From: Oscillospiraceae bacterium
Lineage (GTDB): Bacteria; Bacillota_A; Clostridia; Oscillospirales; CAG-272
Direction: 5' to 3'
Length of the DNA: 16,533 nt
NCBI GenBank assembly: GCA_015064425.1
Contig: SVSF01000034.1
Span: 1 to 16,533 of the forward strand
Positions within the stretch are counted from its first letter, which is position 1. Every line of letters starts with the position of its first letter. Under the pieces are notes generated by a model. The model was not told the DNA's origin and ran no database searches. It saw only the letters and a list, made by a program, of their open reading frames with translations. Shown one piece after another: positions 1-8,159 of this stretch. A program made the position numbers and the translations under genes.

Positions 1-1242
<1,242 letters not shown>

Positions 1243-1256
1243 TTATATTTTCTGAA

Positions 1257-1820
1257 TCAGTTTGCGACCTTGACCATAGCGTATCTCACTATCTTGTCGC
1301 CCTTTTTATATCCCTTTTGGAACACCTCGGTTATCTCGCCTTCCCCGATGCTATCATCTTCTATATGCATTACCGCATTGTGTATCTCGGGATCAAAGCT
1401 GTCTCCCGGAGCGCCGTAGCTTTCAGCACCCATTTTGGAAAGAGTGTCCGAAACCTGAGACATTATCAGCTTAAGTCCGTCGGAGATCTTATCTCCGCCT
1501 TCAGCAGCCACCGCCCTCTCAAGATTGTCTATTATGGGAAGTATCTCCTTCAATGCATCAACATAAGCATCAGAATAAAGACCTTCTCTTTCTTTAGCCG
1601 TACGTTTTCTGTAATTCTCGTATTCCGCAGCCATACGGAGATACTTATCGTTTGACTCCTCAAGAGCATCCTTGGCTTCCTTGAGAGCCTTTTCATTTTC
1701 TTTCTGCGAGGATATTATTTCCTCGTTTTCAGCTACGAGAGCATCGTAAACAGCCTTGTCGACCGTTTCCGAAGTGCCCACATCTTTAAGCTCTGTATCT
1801 TTTTTGTTTTCCTTGTTCAT
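1257..1820 (-). CDS. grpE: Nucleotide exchange factor GrpE
   Basis: Dimeric exchange factor that releases ADP from DnaK. The 187-residue product has an acidic, poorly conserved N-terminus and a long charged coiled-coil helix (about residues 28-80, ending in YENYRKRTAKE). The C-terminal beta domain carries the family signatures NAVMHIED and VFQKGYKKGDKIVRYAMVKV. Length is usual for Firmicutes. I place the start at the ATG at 1818-1820 rather than the in-frame TTG one codon upstream. The ATG overlaps the hrcA stop as TGATG, a typical translational coupling arrangement, and an AAGAGGA inside the end of hrcA is correctly spaced. It is second in the heat-shock operon. Confidence 0.97.
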   Translation of the reverse strand: MNKENKKDTELKDVGTSETVDKAVYDALVAENEEIISSQKENEKALKEAKDALEESNDKYLRMAAEYENYRKRTAKEREGLYSDAYVDALKEILPIIDNLERAVAAEGGDKISDGLKLIMSQVSDTLSKMGAESYGAPGDSFDPEIHNAVMHIEDDSIGEGEITEVFQKGYKKGDKIVRYAMVKVAN

Positions 1821-2893
1821 CAATCTCTATCCTCTTTTCCTTCAGGCAGGCTGTACGTGTCCTGCGTCATTTCGGATATTTGTTTCGATAAATTTTCTAC
1901 CGTGGTAATTACCTTTGAGTAGTCCATTCTGCAGGGTCCTATCACTCCGATAGCTCCTATCACTTTATCGCCTTGAGTGATAGTCCTGAATACGAAGGTA
2001 GAATCGTTAAGACCCTCTAGAGAGTTTTCGGAGCCTATGAACACATTGAGCGCATCCTTATCCGAATTTTCAACAAGATCCATTATCTCAGACTTCTTAT
2101 CAAACGTGCTGAGCAGCTTTCTCATTCTTCCGACATCCGAATACTCGGGATATTGAAGTAGTCTGTCAACGCCCTCTATTTTAAGATCTCCCTCACCCGT
2201 GTCTTCTATAGAATCGTAAATGGCTTTAAGAACGTTTGATACGATAAGCTCTCCGTTAGGCACCCTTTTCTCGACCTCTCTTATCTTTGCGAAAGAGATA
2301 TCACCCACTCTTGCTCCTGTAAAGTGCTCGTTGAGAAGCTCTTCAAGCTTCGAAAGGAGCTCCGGAGTTACCGATACCGGCGTCCTTACGTAAGTAGTCT
2401 TTACATCTTCCGAATTGGTTATCATTACAAGAATAAACTTATTCTTTTCAAGATATACGGTCTTGTATCTGTTTACTCTTACGTTTCTTTGACCGGGTCT
2501 GACGACTACCGACGTATAATTTGTCAGACTCGTTGCCACTCTGCTTGCCCGCTCAAGGATCCTATTCATCTCTTCTTTTTTCTCGTCAAGCACAGAGCCT
2601 ATCTGCTCGACCTCGGTGGAAGTCATTCTGTAGTCATCCATAAGCTGCGAGACATAGTATCTGTATCCCAGCTCAGAAGGAATACGTCCTGCAGAGGTAT
2701 GGGGCTGTATCAGATAACCGAGATTTTCAAGCTCTGCCATCTCGTTTCTTATGGTGGCGGGTGAAGTCTTTATGCTGAGCTTATCCGCCAAAAACTGTGA
2801 GCCCACGGGTTCGCCGTTAGCTATATATGATTCAACTACCGCCCTGAATATTTCCTTTTTTCTGGGGCTTAAGTCGTCTCCGTCACGGTACAT
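1820..2893 (-). CDS. hrcA: Heat-inducible transcription repressor HrcA
   Basis: Repressor of class I heat-shock genes; in this family it binds CIRCE and needs GroEL to stay active. The 357-residue protein has an N-terminal winged helix (about residues 8-75: LSPRKKEIFRAVVESYIANG, then SPATIRNEMAELENLGYL). The family signature HTSAGRIPSELGYRYYV follows at about residues 65-81, then the GAF-like dimerisation region (about 120-340) ending in VIGAIGVIGPCRMDYSKVI. Length matches the family. The ATG at 2891-2893 follows AGGGAGG at a good distance. It is first in the operon and has a CIRCE element 31 bp upstream, so it should repress itself together with grpE and dnaK. Its stop overlaps the grpE start. 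Confidence 0.98.
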   Translation of the reverse strand: MYRDGDDLSPRKKEIFRAVVESYIANGEPVGSQFLADKLSIKTSPATIRNEMAELENLGYLIQPHTSAGRIPSELGYRYYVSQLMDDYRMTSTEVEQIGSVLDEKKEEMNRILERASRVATSLTNYTSVVVRPGQRNVRVNRYKTVYLEKNKFILVMITNSEDVKTTYVRTPVSVTPELLSKLEELLNEHFTGARVGDISFAKIREVEKRVPNGELIVSNVLKAIYDSIEDTGEGDLKIEGVDRLLQYPEYSDVGRMRKLLSTFDKKSEIMDLVENSDKDALNVFIGSENSLEGLNDSTFVFRTITQGDKVIGAIGVIGPCRMDYSKVITTVENLSKQISEMTQDTYSLPEGKEDRD

Positions 2894-2923
2894 TCCCGCT
2901 CCTCCCTTCTTTTTGCCGAGTTT

Positions 2924-2950
2924 TTATCACTCTTGCAGGTTAAGTGCTAA
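2924..2950 (-). promoter_or_regulatory. CIRCE operator of the hrcA operon
   Basis: On the minus strand the element reads TTAGCACTT, nine bases, then GAGTGATAA. The CIRCE consensus is TTAGCACTC-N9-GAGTGCTAA, so each half-site departs at one base and the spacing is exact. It lies between the hrcA promoter and the start codon, covering roughly +7 to +33 of the predicted transcript. That is the usual position for HrcA repression. Confidence 0.95.
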
Positions 2951-2962
2951 TTTTCATAAACA

Positions 2963-2991
2963 AATCTACCACTCTTTTAGCTTTTTGTCAA
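2963..2991 (-). promoter_or_regulatory. Sigma-A type promoter of hrcA-grpE-dnaK
   Basis: The minus strand has TTGACA at 2991-2986, a 17-base spacer, and TAGATT at 2968-2963. The -35 is perfect and the -10 is close to consensus. Transcription should begin near 2956, just in front of the CIRCE element. The stretch from 2995 to 3125 upstream is very AT-rich and holds nothing else I can identify. Confidence 0.85.
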
Positions 2992-3125
2992 TGGTTTTGG
3001 AAAATATTTTTAAAAAAATTCATAATTTATATCACTTTAATTTCTATTTTGCTAATTTTTTCGTTTATAAACCTATAATTGATAAAAAACGGTCAAAATT
3101 TAAGTACTATATATAAAGGGAAAAT

Positions 3126-3152
3126 AAAAAAACGGCTCAAAGCCGTTTTTTT
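3126..3152 (-). terminator. Rho-independent terminator of the aspartate kinase gene
   Basis: A perfect 12-bp stem whose core is AACGGCT paired with AGCCGTT, closed by a 3-base loop at 3138-3140. The A/T flanks form the lower stem and supply a run of Ts on the minus strand. It overlaps the TAA stop of the upstream minus-strand gene. The flanks are symmetrical, so it could also act in the other direction, but no plus-strand gene ends here. Confidence 0.9.
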
Positions 3153-4470
3153 ATTTCACAAATTCGCGGTATATTGCATCAATAGTCTTTTCGAAATCCT
3201 CTTCGTTTACGCCTACGATAATATTAAGCTCACACGAGCCCTGGTCTATCATTCTGATATTTATGTCTGCATTATAAATAGATTTGAACACTCTTGCCGC
3301 AGTACCCTTGTTACTCTTCATATTGCGTCCTACGACCGCCACAAGAGCGAGTCCGTCGTCAACGTAGATCGTATCAGGTTCAACCACGCGGCATATATTG
3401 TTTATAATGCTCTCGCGGCAATTATCAAGCTCCGAAGTGTTGAGCACCACGCTCATGGTGTCTATTCCGGAAGGAATATGCTCAAAGGATATTCCTCTCT
3501 TTTCAAACACCTCAAGAACTCTTCTTACAAAACCAAGCTCCGAGTTCATCATATCCTTAATGATGGTAACTACGGAAAAACCCTTCTTTCCCGCAACTCC
3601 GGTAAGAACGTTTTCCTCGTCCGTCTGATCGGCATGAGCCACGATCATCGTACCCTTGGCAGAAGGGTCGTTTGTATTCCTTATATTTATTGGAATACCG
3701 GAGGAACGTACGGGAAATATAGAATCCTCATGAAGTACGGTGGCACCCATATAGGAAAGCTCTCTGAGCTCACGGTAAGTTATCTTTTCTATTATCTTTG
3801 CTCCCGGAACTATTCTTGGGTCAGCCATCAGGAATCCGGAAACATCTGTCCAGTTTTCATAAAGGTCTGCATTACAAGCGCAAGCCACAAGTGCGCCCGT
3901 AACATCAGATCCGCCTCTGGAAAATGTGTTTATGCTGTTGTCCGGACGTGAGCCGTAAAAACCGGGAATAACCGCGGTTCTGTTTCTCTTGAGAGCGGCA
4001 CCCAGAACGGCGTTGGTCTTCTTTGCCTCAAAATTTCCTTCAGCGTCAAAAAGAATTACCTCTGCAGAATCAATAAAGCTGTATCCAAGATAGGAAGCGA
4101 GTATGAGTCCGCAAAGATATTCCCCGCGGCTTGCCGCATAGTCCTTGCTGCAGCCTTCTTTGAGCTTTGCATATACATTATCAAGCTCTTCTTCTATATT
4201 GGATACGATACCAAGCTCTTTAACAATACCGAGATATCTTTCTCTTATTTTTGTAAATACACCATCAAATTCCTCCCCCTTTGATGCGAGCTCCTGGCTC
4301 TTGTAAAGGAGGTCGGTAATCTTATCGTCTTCCTTAAATCTCTTGCCCGGAGCGGAAGGTACTACGTAACGCCTTTCAGGCTCCGCTGTAACGATTGCTT
4401 TTACTTTCTTAAACTGTTCGGCATCTGCAAGAGAGCTTCCGCCGAATTTTACGACCTTAATATTTTCCAA
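3151..4470 (-). CDS. lysC: Aspartate kinase, monofunctional, with two ACT domains
   Basis: Phosphorylates aspartate, the first step toward lysine, threonine, methionine and diaminopimelate. The 439-residue product has the amino-acid kinase fold (about residues 1-280), with KFGGSSLA at 8-15, PSAPGKRFKEDDKITDLL at 38-55, TFSRGGSDVTGAL at 182-194 and TDVSGFLMADPRIVP at 208-222. Two C-terminal ACT domains follow (about 298-362 and 375-438), so feedback inhibition by an end product is expected. The SAPGKR form and length resemble the long single-polypeptide clostridial enzymes rather than the alpha/beta DapG type. The start is a TTG at 4468-4470, supported by AGAGG eight bases upstream and by the MENIKVVKFGG beginning; no ATG fits. 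The gene stands alone with its own promoter and terminator. The leader is only about 40 bases, too short for a lysine riboswitch. The symbol is by function; isozyme naming is uncertain. Confidence 0.95.
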   Translation of the reverse strand: MENIKVVKFGGSSLADAEQFKKVKAIVTAEPERRYVVPSAPGKRFKEDDKITDLLYKSQELASKGEEFDGVFTKIRERYLGIVKELGIVSNIEEELDNVYAKLKEGCSKDYAASRGEYLCGLILASYLGYSFIDSAEVILFDAEGNFEAKKTNAVLGAALKRNRTAVIPGFYGSRPDNSINTFSRGGSDVTGALVACACNADLYENWTDVSGFLMADPRIVPGAKIIEKITYRELRELSYMGATVLHEDSIFPVRSSGIPINIRNTNDPSAKGTMIVAHADQTDEENVLTGVAGKKGFSVVTIIKDMMNSELGFVRRVLEVFEKRGISFEHIPSGIDTMSVVLNTSELDNCRESIINNICRVVEPDTIYVDDGLALVAVVGRNMKSNKGTAARVFKSIYNADINIRMIDQGSCELNIIVGVNEEDFEKTIDAIYREFVK

Positions 4471-4517
4471 TGTGAATACCTCTGTGTATTTTTGTCTTTT
4501 TATATCAATACATATTA

Positions 4518-4545
4518 ATTATATGAAAAAAAAGCTAATTGTCAA
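4518..4545 (-). promoter_or_regulatory. Sigma-A type promoter of the aspartate kinase gene
   Basis: The minus strand carries TTGACA at 4545-4540, a 16-base spacer rich in T, and TATAAT at 4523-4518. Both hexamers match consensus exactly. Transcription would start near 4511, giving a leader of about 40 bases with no room for a lysine riboswitch. The promoter lies in the 132-bp region shared with the divergent protease gene. Confidence 0.87.
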
Positions 4546-4602
4546 CTTTTAATTTTTCTCAGATCAAAATTTATCACTTTTTATTAACAGCGAGGTCAGA
4601 TA

Positions 4603-5193
4603 ATGCGAAGAAAATTTCCCAAAATCAGTATACACCCGCTATGCATACCTTCTTTCCTGTTTTTTCTGCTTCTCGACTGCAGAATACTTATTCCTCTTTT
4701 CGCCGCAACAATACACGAAGCGGGCCACCTTTTCGCAATAAGCTTATGCAAAAAGCGTATATCGGAAATATACATAACTCCCCTTGGGGCAGAGATACGG
4801 CTGGTATCCTCGGTATCTTCATATATTTCCGATATTTTTATAAGTCTTTCGGGCATATCGGCAAATGCTCTTTCCGTGATTTTGTGCTTGATTTCTCCCC
4901 ACTCAGAGTATATGAGTCTTTTTTTCTTATCAAACATTGCTTTGGCACTCTTTAATTCCCTGCCCGTTTCCGGACTTGACGGAGGCGAGGCTCTGCGCAC
5001 TTTTCTTTCGGCAATTACAGATCCCGACCGTTCCGAAAAGCCGTGCCTTATCATATCCTTTTTGGGTGTTTTTATCCTATGGCTTTTCACCCTCTACTCA
5101 CTCTTTTATTTTAATGAAAGCTTTTCTCTTTTCTTTAGCTCGGCTTATCTCTTTTTAAGTGCGGTATGGCACAAAGGCGCACGAGGAATTTAA
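4603..5193 (+). CDS. M50 family intramembrane metalloprotease, SpoIVFB-like
   Basis: Predicted zinc-dependent site-2 protease acting inside the membrane. The 196-residue protein is mostly hydrophobic, with several membrane segments (about residues 15-37, 75-98, 105-120, 148-170 and 174-190). The zinc motif HEAGH is at 38-42, at the end of the first segment. The second motif, NSLPVSGLDGG at 118-128, would provide the third ligand, Asp126. In spore formers the closest functional relative is SpoIVFB, which cleaves pro-sigma-K. This protein is shorter than Bacillus SpoIVFB (288 residues) and lacks its C-terminal CBS domain. No spoIVFA is adjacent. The ATG at 4603 follows GAGG seven bases upstream. 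It is divergent from the aspartate kinase gene and stands alone. The family call is secure; the SpoIVFB role is inference. Confidence 0.85.
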   Translation: MRRKFPKISIHPLCIPSFLFFLLLDCRILIPLFAATIHEAGHLFAISLCKKRISEIYITPLGAEIRLVSSVSSYISDIFISLSGISANALSVILCLISPHSEYMSLFFLSNIALALFNSLPVSGLDGGEALRTFLSAITDPDRSEKPCLIISFLGVFILWLFTLYSLFYFNESFSLFFSSAYLFLSAVWHKGARGI

Positions 5194-5212
5194 CAGAGAA
5201 AAAACGAGAATA

Positions 5213-5221
5213 AAGGAGGAT
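5213..5221 (+). other. Strong Shine-Dalgarno-like sequence without a clear gene
   Basis: AAAGGAGGA sits 20 bp after the protease gene. The only start nearby is a TTG two bases downstream, too close, and it would encode just 13 residues (MREFKRIIRVFLT). I do not call a gene. The rest of 5222-5315 is T-rich, with short direct repeats of ATTCCGT near 5264 and 5274, and no convincing terminator hairpin. Confidence 0.35.
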
Positions 5222-5315
5222 TTGAGAGAATTCAAGAGGATAATCAGGGTTTTTTTGACTTAATTCCGTCTCATTCCGTTTTTTTCGGTTTTTTCAAAGT
5301 TTTTTTACGAAACTA

Positions 5316-5344
5316 TTGCAATTTACTATACACTTTGATAGAAT
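5316..5344 (+). promoter_or_regulatory. Predicted promoter of the pot operon
   Basis: TTGCAA at 5316-5321, a 17-base spacer, and TAGAAT at 5339-5344. A second overlapping possibility is TTGATA at 5335 with TATAAC at 5357. It would leave almost no leader before the ribosome binding site at 5375, so I prefer the first. Transcription would begin near 5351. Confidence 0.65.
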
Positions 5345-5374
5345 ATACTCGATTTCTATAACTATATTTTTTTC

Positions 5375-5399
5375 GGAGGTACGAATGGTAAATGGCTGA
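5375..5399 (+). promoter_or_regulatory. potA ribosome binding site with an overlapping four-codon reading frame
   Basis: GGAGGT at 5375-5380 is followed by two ATGs. The first, at 5385, is only four bases away and reads four codons (MVNG) before a TGA at 5397-5399. The second, at 5392, is in the potA frame, eleven bases from GGAGGT. The potA start is fixed by homology ([12 protein letters not shown]). The mini-frame stops inside the third codon of potA, so ribosomes choosing the first ATG could re-initiate or be lost. Confidence 0.5.
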
Positions 5400-6519
5400 C
5401 GCTAAAAAGATCATCGAATTGCGTAACATTTCCGTCTCTTTCGACGGTGAAAAGATCCTTGACGACATGAGTCTGTCTATCAAGGAAAAAGAATTTGTAA
5501 CTTTGCTTGGTGCGTCCGGATGCGGTAAAACTACCACACTCAGGATAATTGCAGGCTTTACGGAACCCGACACGGGAGAGATCCTGTTTGACGGTCAAAA
5601 AATAAATGATCTGCCTTCTTACAAACGCCAGATCAACACTATATTCCAAAGATATGCGCTTTTCCCGCATTTGAACGTATATGAAAATATAGCGTTCGGT
5701 CTCAGGCTTCAGAAGCTTCCCGAGAAGGAGATAAGCGAAAGAGTGCATGAAATGCTCAAGCTCGTTAACCTTGAGGGCTTTGCAAAGAGGTCTGTTGCAA
5801 AGCTGTCAGGCGGACAGCAACAGCGCGTTGCAATAGCAAGAGCCGTTATAAACCGTCCTAAGGTCCTGCTTCTTGACGAACCCCTTGCCGCTCTCGATTT
5901 AAAGCTCCGCAAAGACATGCAGGTAGAGCTTAAAAAGATGCAGCAAAAGCTTGGAATTACCTTTATTTACGTTACTCACGATCAGGAGGAGGCTCTTTCT
6001 ATGTCCGATACCGTTGTAGTTATGAACAACGGTAGGATACAGCAGATCGGCTCTCCCATAGATATATATAACGAGCCCGAAAACGCTTTTGTTGCGGACT
6101 TTATCGGCGAATCAAATATTATAAACGGAATAATGCTTGAGGACAAGCTCGTAAAAATGGCAGGAGCACAGTTCAACTGTCTTGACGGCGGATTTGAAAA
6201 GAACGAGCCCGTAGACGTTGTTGTTCGTCCCGAGGACGTTGATATAGTGGCTGAGGATAAGGGAATGTTGAAAGGAGAGGTCACTTCTCTCACCTTCAGA
6301 GGCGTTCACTTTGAAATAATCGTTGATATCGGCGGTTTTAAATGGATGATACAGACAACAGACGAGCACAAGGTAGGAGACAAAGTAGGTCTCTTTATCG
6401 AGCCCGATGCTATACATATTATGAAGAAGTCCGAATATTCCGGAATGTTTGGAGACTACAGCTCATACAGTGAAGAGTTCGACGAGCTTTCCAATATCAG
6501 CGACGAAGAGGAAGAATAA
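5392..6519 (+). CDS. potA: Spermidine/putrescine ABC transporter ATP-binding protein PotA
   Basis: Cytoplasmic ATPase that powers polyamine import. The 375-residue protein has all ABC motifs: Walker A GASGCGKT at 40-47, Q-loop in [10 protein letters not shown] (Gln86), signature LSGGQQQR at 138-145, Walker B VLLLDEP at 158-164, D-loop at 165-169 and switch His196 (YVTHDQEEA). A TOBE-type domain follows (about 275-345), then an unusually acidic tail ending SDEEEE. Length agrees with PotA. It is the first gene of potABCD, with potB starting 3 bp after its stop. Other polyvalent ABC ATPases such as FbpC or UgpC look alike; the following PotB/PotC/PotD decide the assignment. Confidence 0.95.
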   Translation: MADAKKIIELRNISVSFDGEKILDDMSLSIKEKEFVTLLGASGCGKTTTLRIIAGFTEPDTGEILFDGQKINDLPSYKRQINTIFQRYALFPHLNVYENIAFGLRLQKLPEKEISERVHEMLKLVNLEGFAKRSVAKLSGGQQQRVAIARAVINRPKVLLLDEPLAALDLKLRKDMQVELKKMQQKLGITFIYVTHDQEEALSMSDTVVVMNNGRIQQIGSPIDIYNEPENAFVADFIGESNIINGIMLEDKLVKMAGAQFNCLDGGFEKNEPVDVVVRPEDVDIVAEDKGMLKGEVTSLTFRGVHFEIIVDIGGFKWMIQTTDEHKVGDKVGLFIEPDAIHIMKKSEYSGMFGDYSSYSEEFDELSNISDEEEE

Positions 6520-6522
6520 AAG

Positions 6523-7350
6523 ATGAAGAAAAAGAGTTTTGTTGCATCCGTTGCAGCGGTACCTCACATCTTTTGGTCGATACTCTTTATCGTCGCTCCG
6601 CTGCTCATAGTATTATACTATGCATTTACAGACCCCAACGGATCATTTACATTTGAAAATATAATTGGCCTTTCGGAGCATACACAGACCTTTCTTCTTT
6701 CTATAGAAATGTCTGTCATTGCCACTTTCTGCTGTCTTTTGGTGGGATATCCAATTGCCTATATAATTGCAAGATCTCCCGTAAGACGTCAGCGTTTTCT
6801 GATAATGCTCATAATGCTCCCTATGTGGACAAACCTTCTTATCCGTACCTATTCTATGATGGCGATACTTGACGACGGGGGGCTGCTCAACACCATCCTT
6901 ACGTCAATAGATATAAAAGCGGTGCATATCGTCGGTACGAAGGGTGCGGTCATATTCGGTATGGCTTACGACTACCTGCCATATATGATCCTTCCCATAT
7001 ACACAGTAATATCCAAGATCGACAACAATCTTCTTGAAGCTGCTCAGGACCTGGGAGCAAGTCAGATAAAGGTAATGACGAGAGTTATTCTGCCTCTGTC
7101 TGTATCCGGTATAATATCGGGTATCACTATGGTATTCGTTCCTTCCATCAGTACCTTCTATATATCACAGAAGCTTGGCGGAGGAACCTTCGAACTCATT
7201 GGCGATACCATTGAGCGCCAATTCCAGAACAGCAGTACCTATAATATAGGTGCGGCAATATCTTTGGTAATGATGATACTAATACTCATCTCCTTGGCGG
7301 TAATGAATAAGTTCACCGATAACGACGGGGAAGGAGAGATAATAATATGA
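6523..7350 (+). CDS. potB: Spermidine/putrescine ABC transporter permease PotB
   Basis: One of two membrane subunits of the polyamine importer. The 275 residues contain about six membrane helices, the first at about 15-35. The conserved cytoplasmic EAA loop, EAAQDLGASQIKVMTRVILP at 172-191, contacts the PotA ATPase. The motif YLPYMILPIYT before it is typical of PotB. The ATG at 6523 is three bases after the potA stop. Its ribosome binding site (GAGGAAG, 6508-6514) lies inside the end of potA, so translation is probably coupled. The last four bases overlap potC as ATGA. Confidence 0.95.
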   Translation: MKKKSFVASVAAVPHIFWSILFIVAPLLIVLYYAFTDPNGSFTFENIIGLSEHTQTFLLSIEMSVIATFCCLLVGYPIAYIIARSPVRRQRFLIMLIMLPMWTNLLIRTYSMMAILDDGGLLNTILTSIDIKAVHIVGTKGAVIFGMAYDYLPYMILPIYTVISKIDNNLLEAAQDLGASQIKVMTRVILPLSVSGIISGITMVFVPSISTFYISQKLGGGTFELIGDTIERQFQNSSTYNIGAAISLVMMILILISLAVMNKFTDNDGEGEIII

Positions 7351-8159
7351 AGATACTTTCAAAAGTTTTTCTCATCCTTGCCTATGCGGTGCTCTATATA
7401 CCCATATTGGTTCTCATACTCTTCTCATTCAACAATACCAGCAATACGGGTGCCTTTACAGGCTTCTCCCTCTATTGGTATGAGGAACTTTTCAAGAGCC
7501 CCGACACGTTTAATGCTCTTAAAAACACACTTATACTTGCAATAAGTGCCGCTACGATTGCCACGATAATGGGTACTGCTGCCTCTGTAGGTATAAGCAA
7601 AATGCGCAGAAAATACGTACGCAGTACCGTTATGTCGGTAACGAATATACCCATGATGAATCCCGATATTGTTACGGGTATCTCTATGATGCTTCTTTTC
7701 GTAGCCGTGGGAACTCTCATAGGACTTACGGAAAAGCTCAGCTTCGTTACTCTGCTTATTGCGCACATAACCTTCTGTCTGCCGTATGTTATCCTTTCGG
7801 TGCTTCCGAGAATAGAATCTCTCGACAGAGCTCTCCCCGAAGCGGCGCAGGACCTTGGGTGCACTCCTCTGCAGTCTTTCTTCAAGGCAGAGCTCCCCAA
7901 CATTATGCCTTCAATCGCAAGCAGCTTTATAATGTCATTCACTCTTTCGCTCGATGACTTTATTATAAGTTATTTCACTACGGGCAATGACTTCCAGACG
8001 CTTCCCCTTCTTATCTATTCAATGACAAAGAAGGAAGTAAAGCCGGACATATACGCCCTCTCCACTCTTATCGTTGTGAGCATATTCATACTCCTTCTTG
8101 TGTCCAATCTTGTTGGAGCCAAGGACGAAAAGACGGCTAAAGGAGGTAAGAAGAAATGA
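7347..8159 (+). CDS. potC: Spermidine/putrescine ABC transporter permease PotC
   Basis: Second membrane subunit, pairing with PotB. The 270-residue protein has about six membrane helices. The region IPMMNPDIVTGISMMLLFV (about 101-119) is characteristic of PotC, and the EAA loop reads EAAQDLGCTPLQSFFKAELP (165-184). The C-terminus is lysine-rich (KTAKGGKKK). The ATG overlaps the potB stop as ATGA, and the gene's own stop overlaps the potD ATG in the same way. That implies tight translational coupling and balanced subunit synthesis. Confidence 0.95.
   Translation: MKILSKVFLILAYAVLYIPILVLILFSFNNTSNTGAFTGFSLYWYEELFKSPDTFNALKNTLILAISAATIATIMGTAASVGISKMRRKYVRSTVMSVTNIPMMNPDIVTGISMMLLFVAVGTLIGLTEKLSFVTLLIAHITFCLPYVILSVLPRIESLDRALPEAAQDLGCTPLQSFFKAELPNIMPSIASSFIMSFTLSLDDFIISYFTTGNDFQTLPLLIYSMTKKEVKPDIYALSTLIVVSIFILLLVSNLVGAKDEKTAKGGKKK

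Noticed and set aside
1821..1823. TTG as start of grpE
   Set aside because: An ATG follows immediately and overlaps the hrcA stop as TGATG, which is the more usual start.
3079..3951. 290-residue plus-strand open frame
   Set aside because: It is antisense to the well-supported aspartate kinase gene and shows no family motifs or ribosome binding site.
4471..4602. Lysine riboswitch in front of the aspartate kinase gene
   Set aside because: The predicted leader is about 40 bases with no aptamer helices; the promoter is perfect and close to the start.
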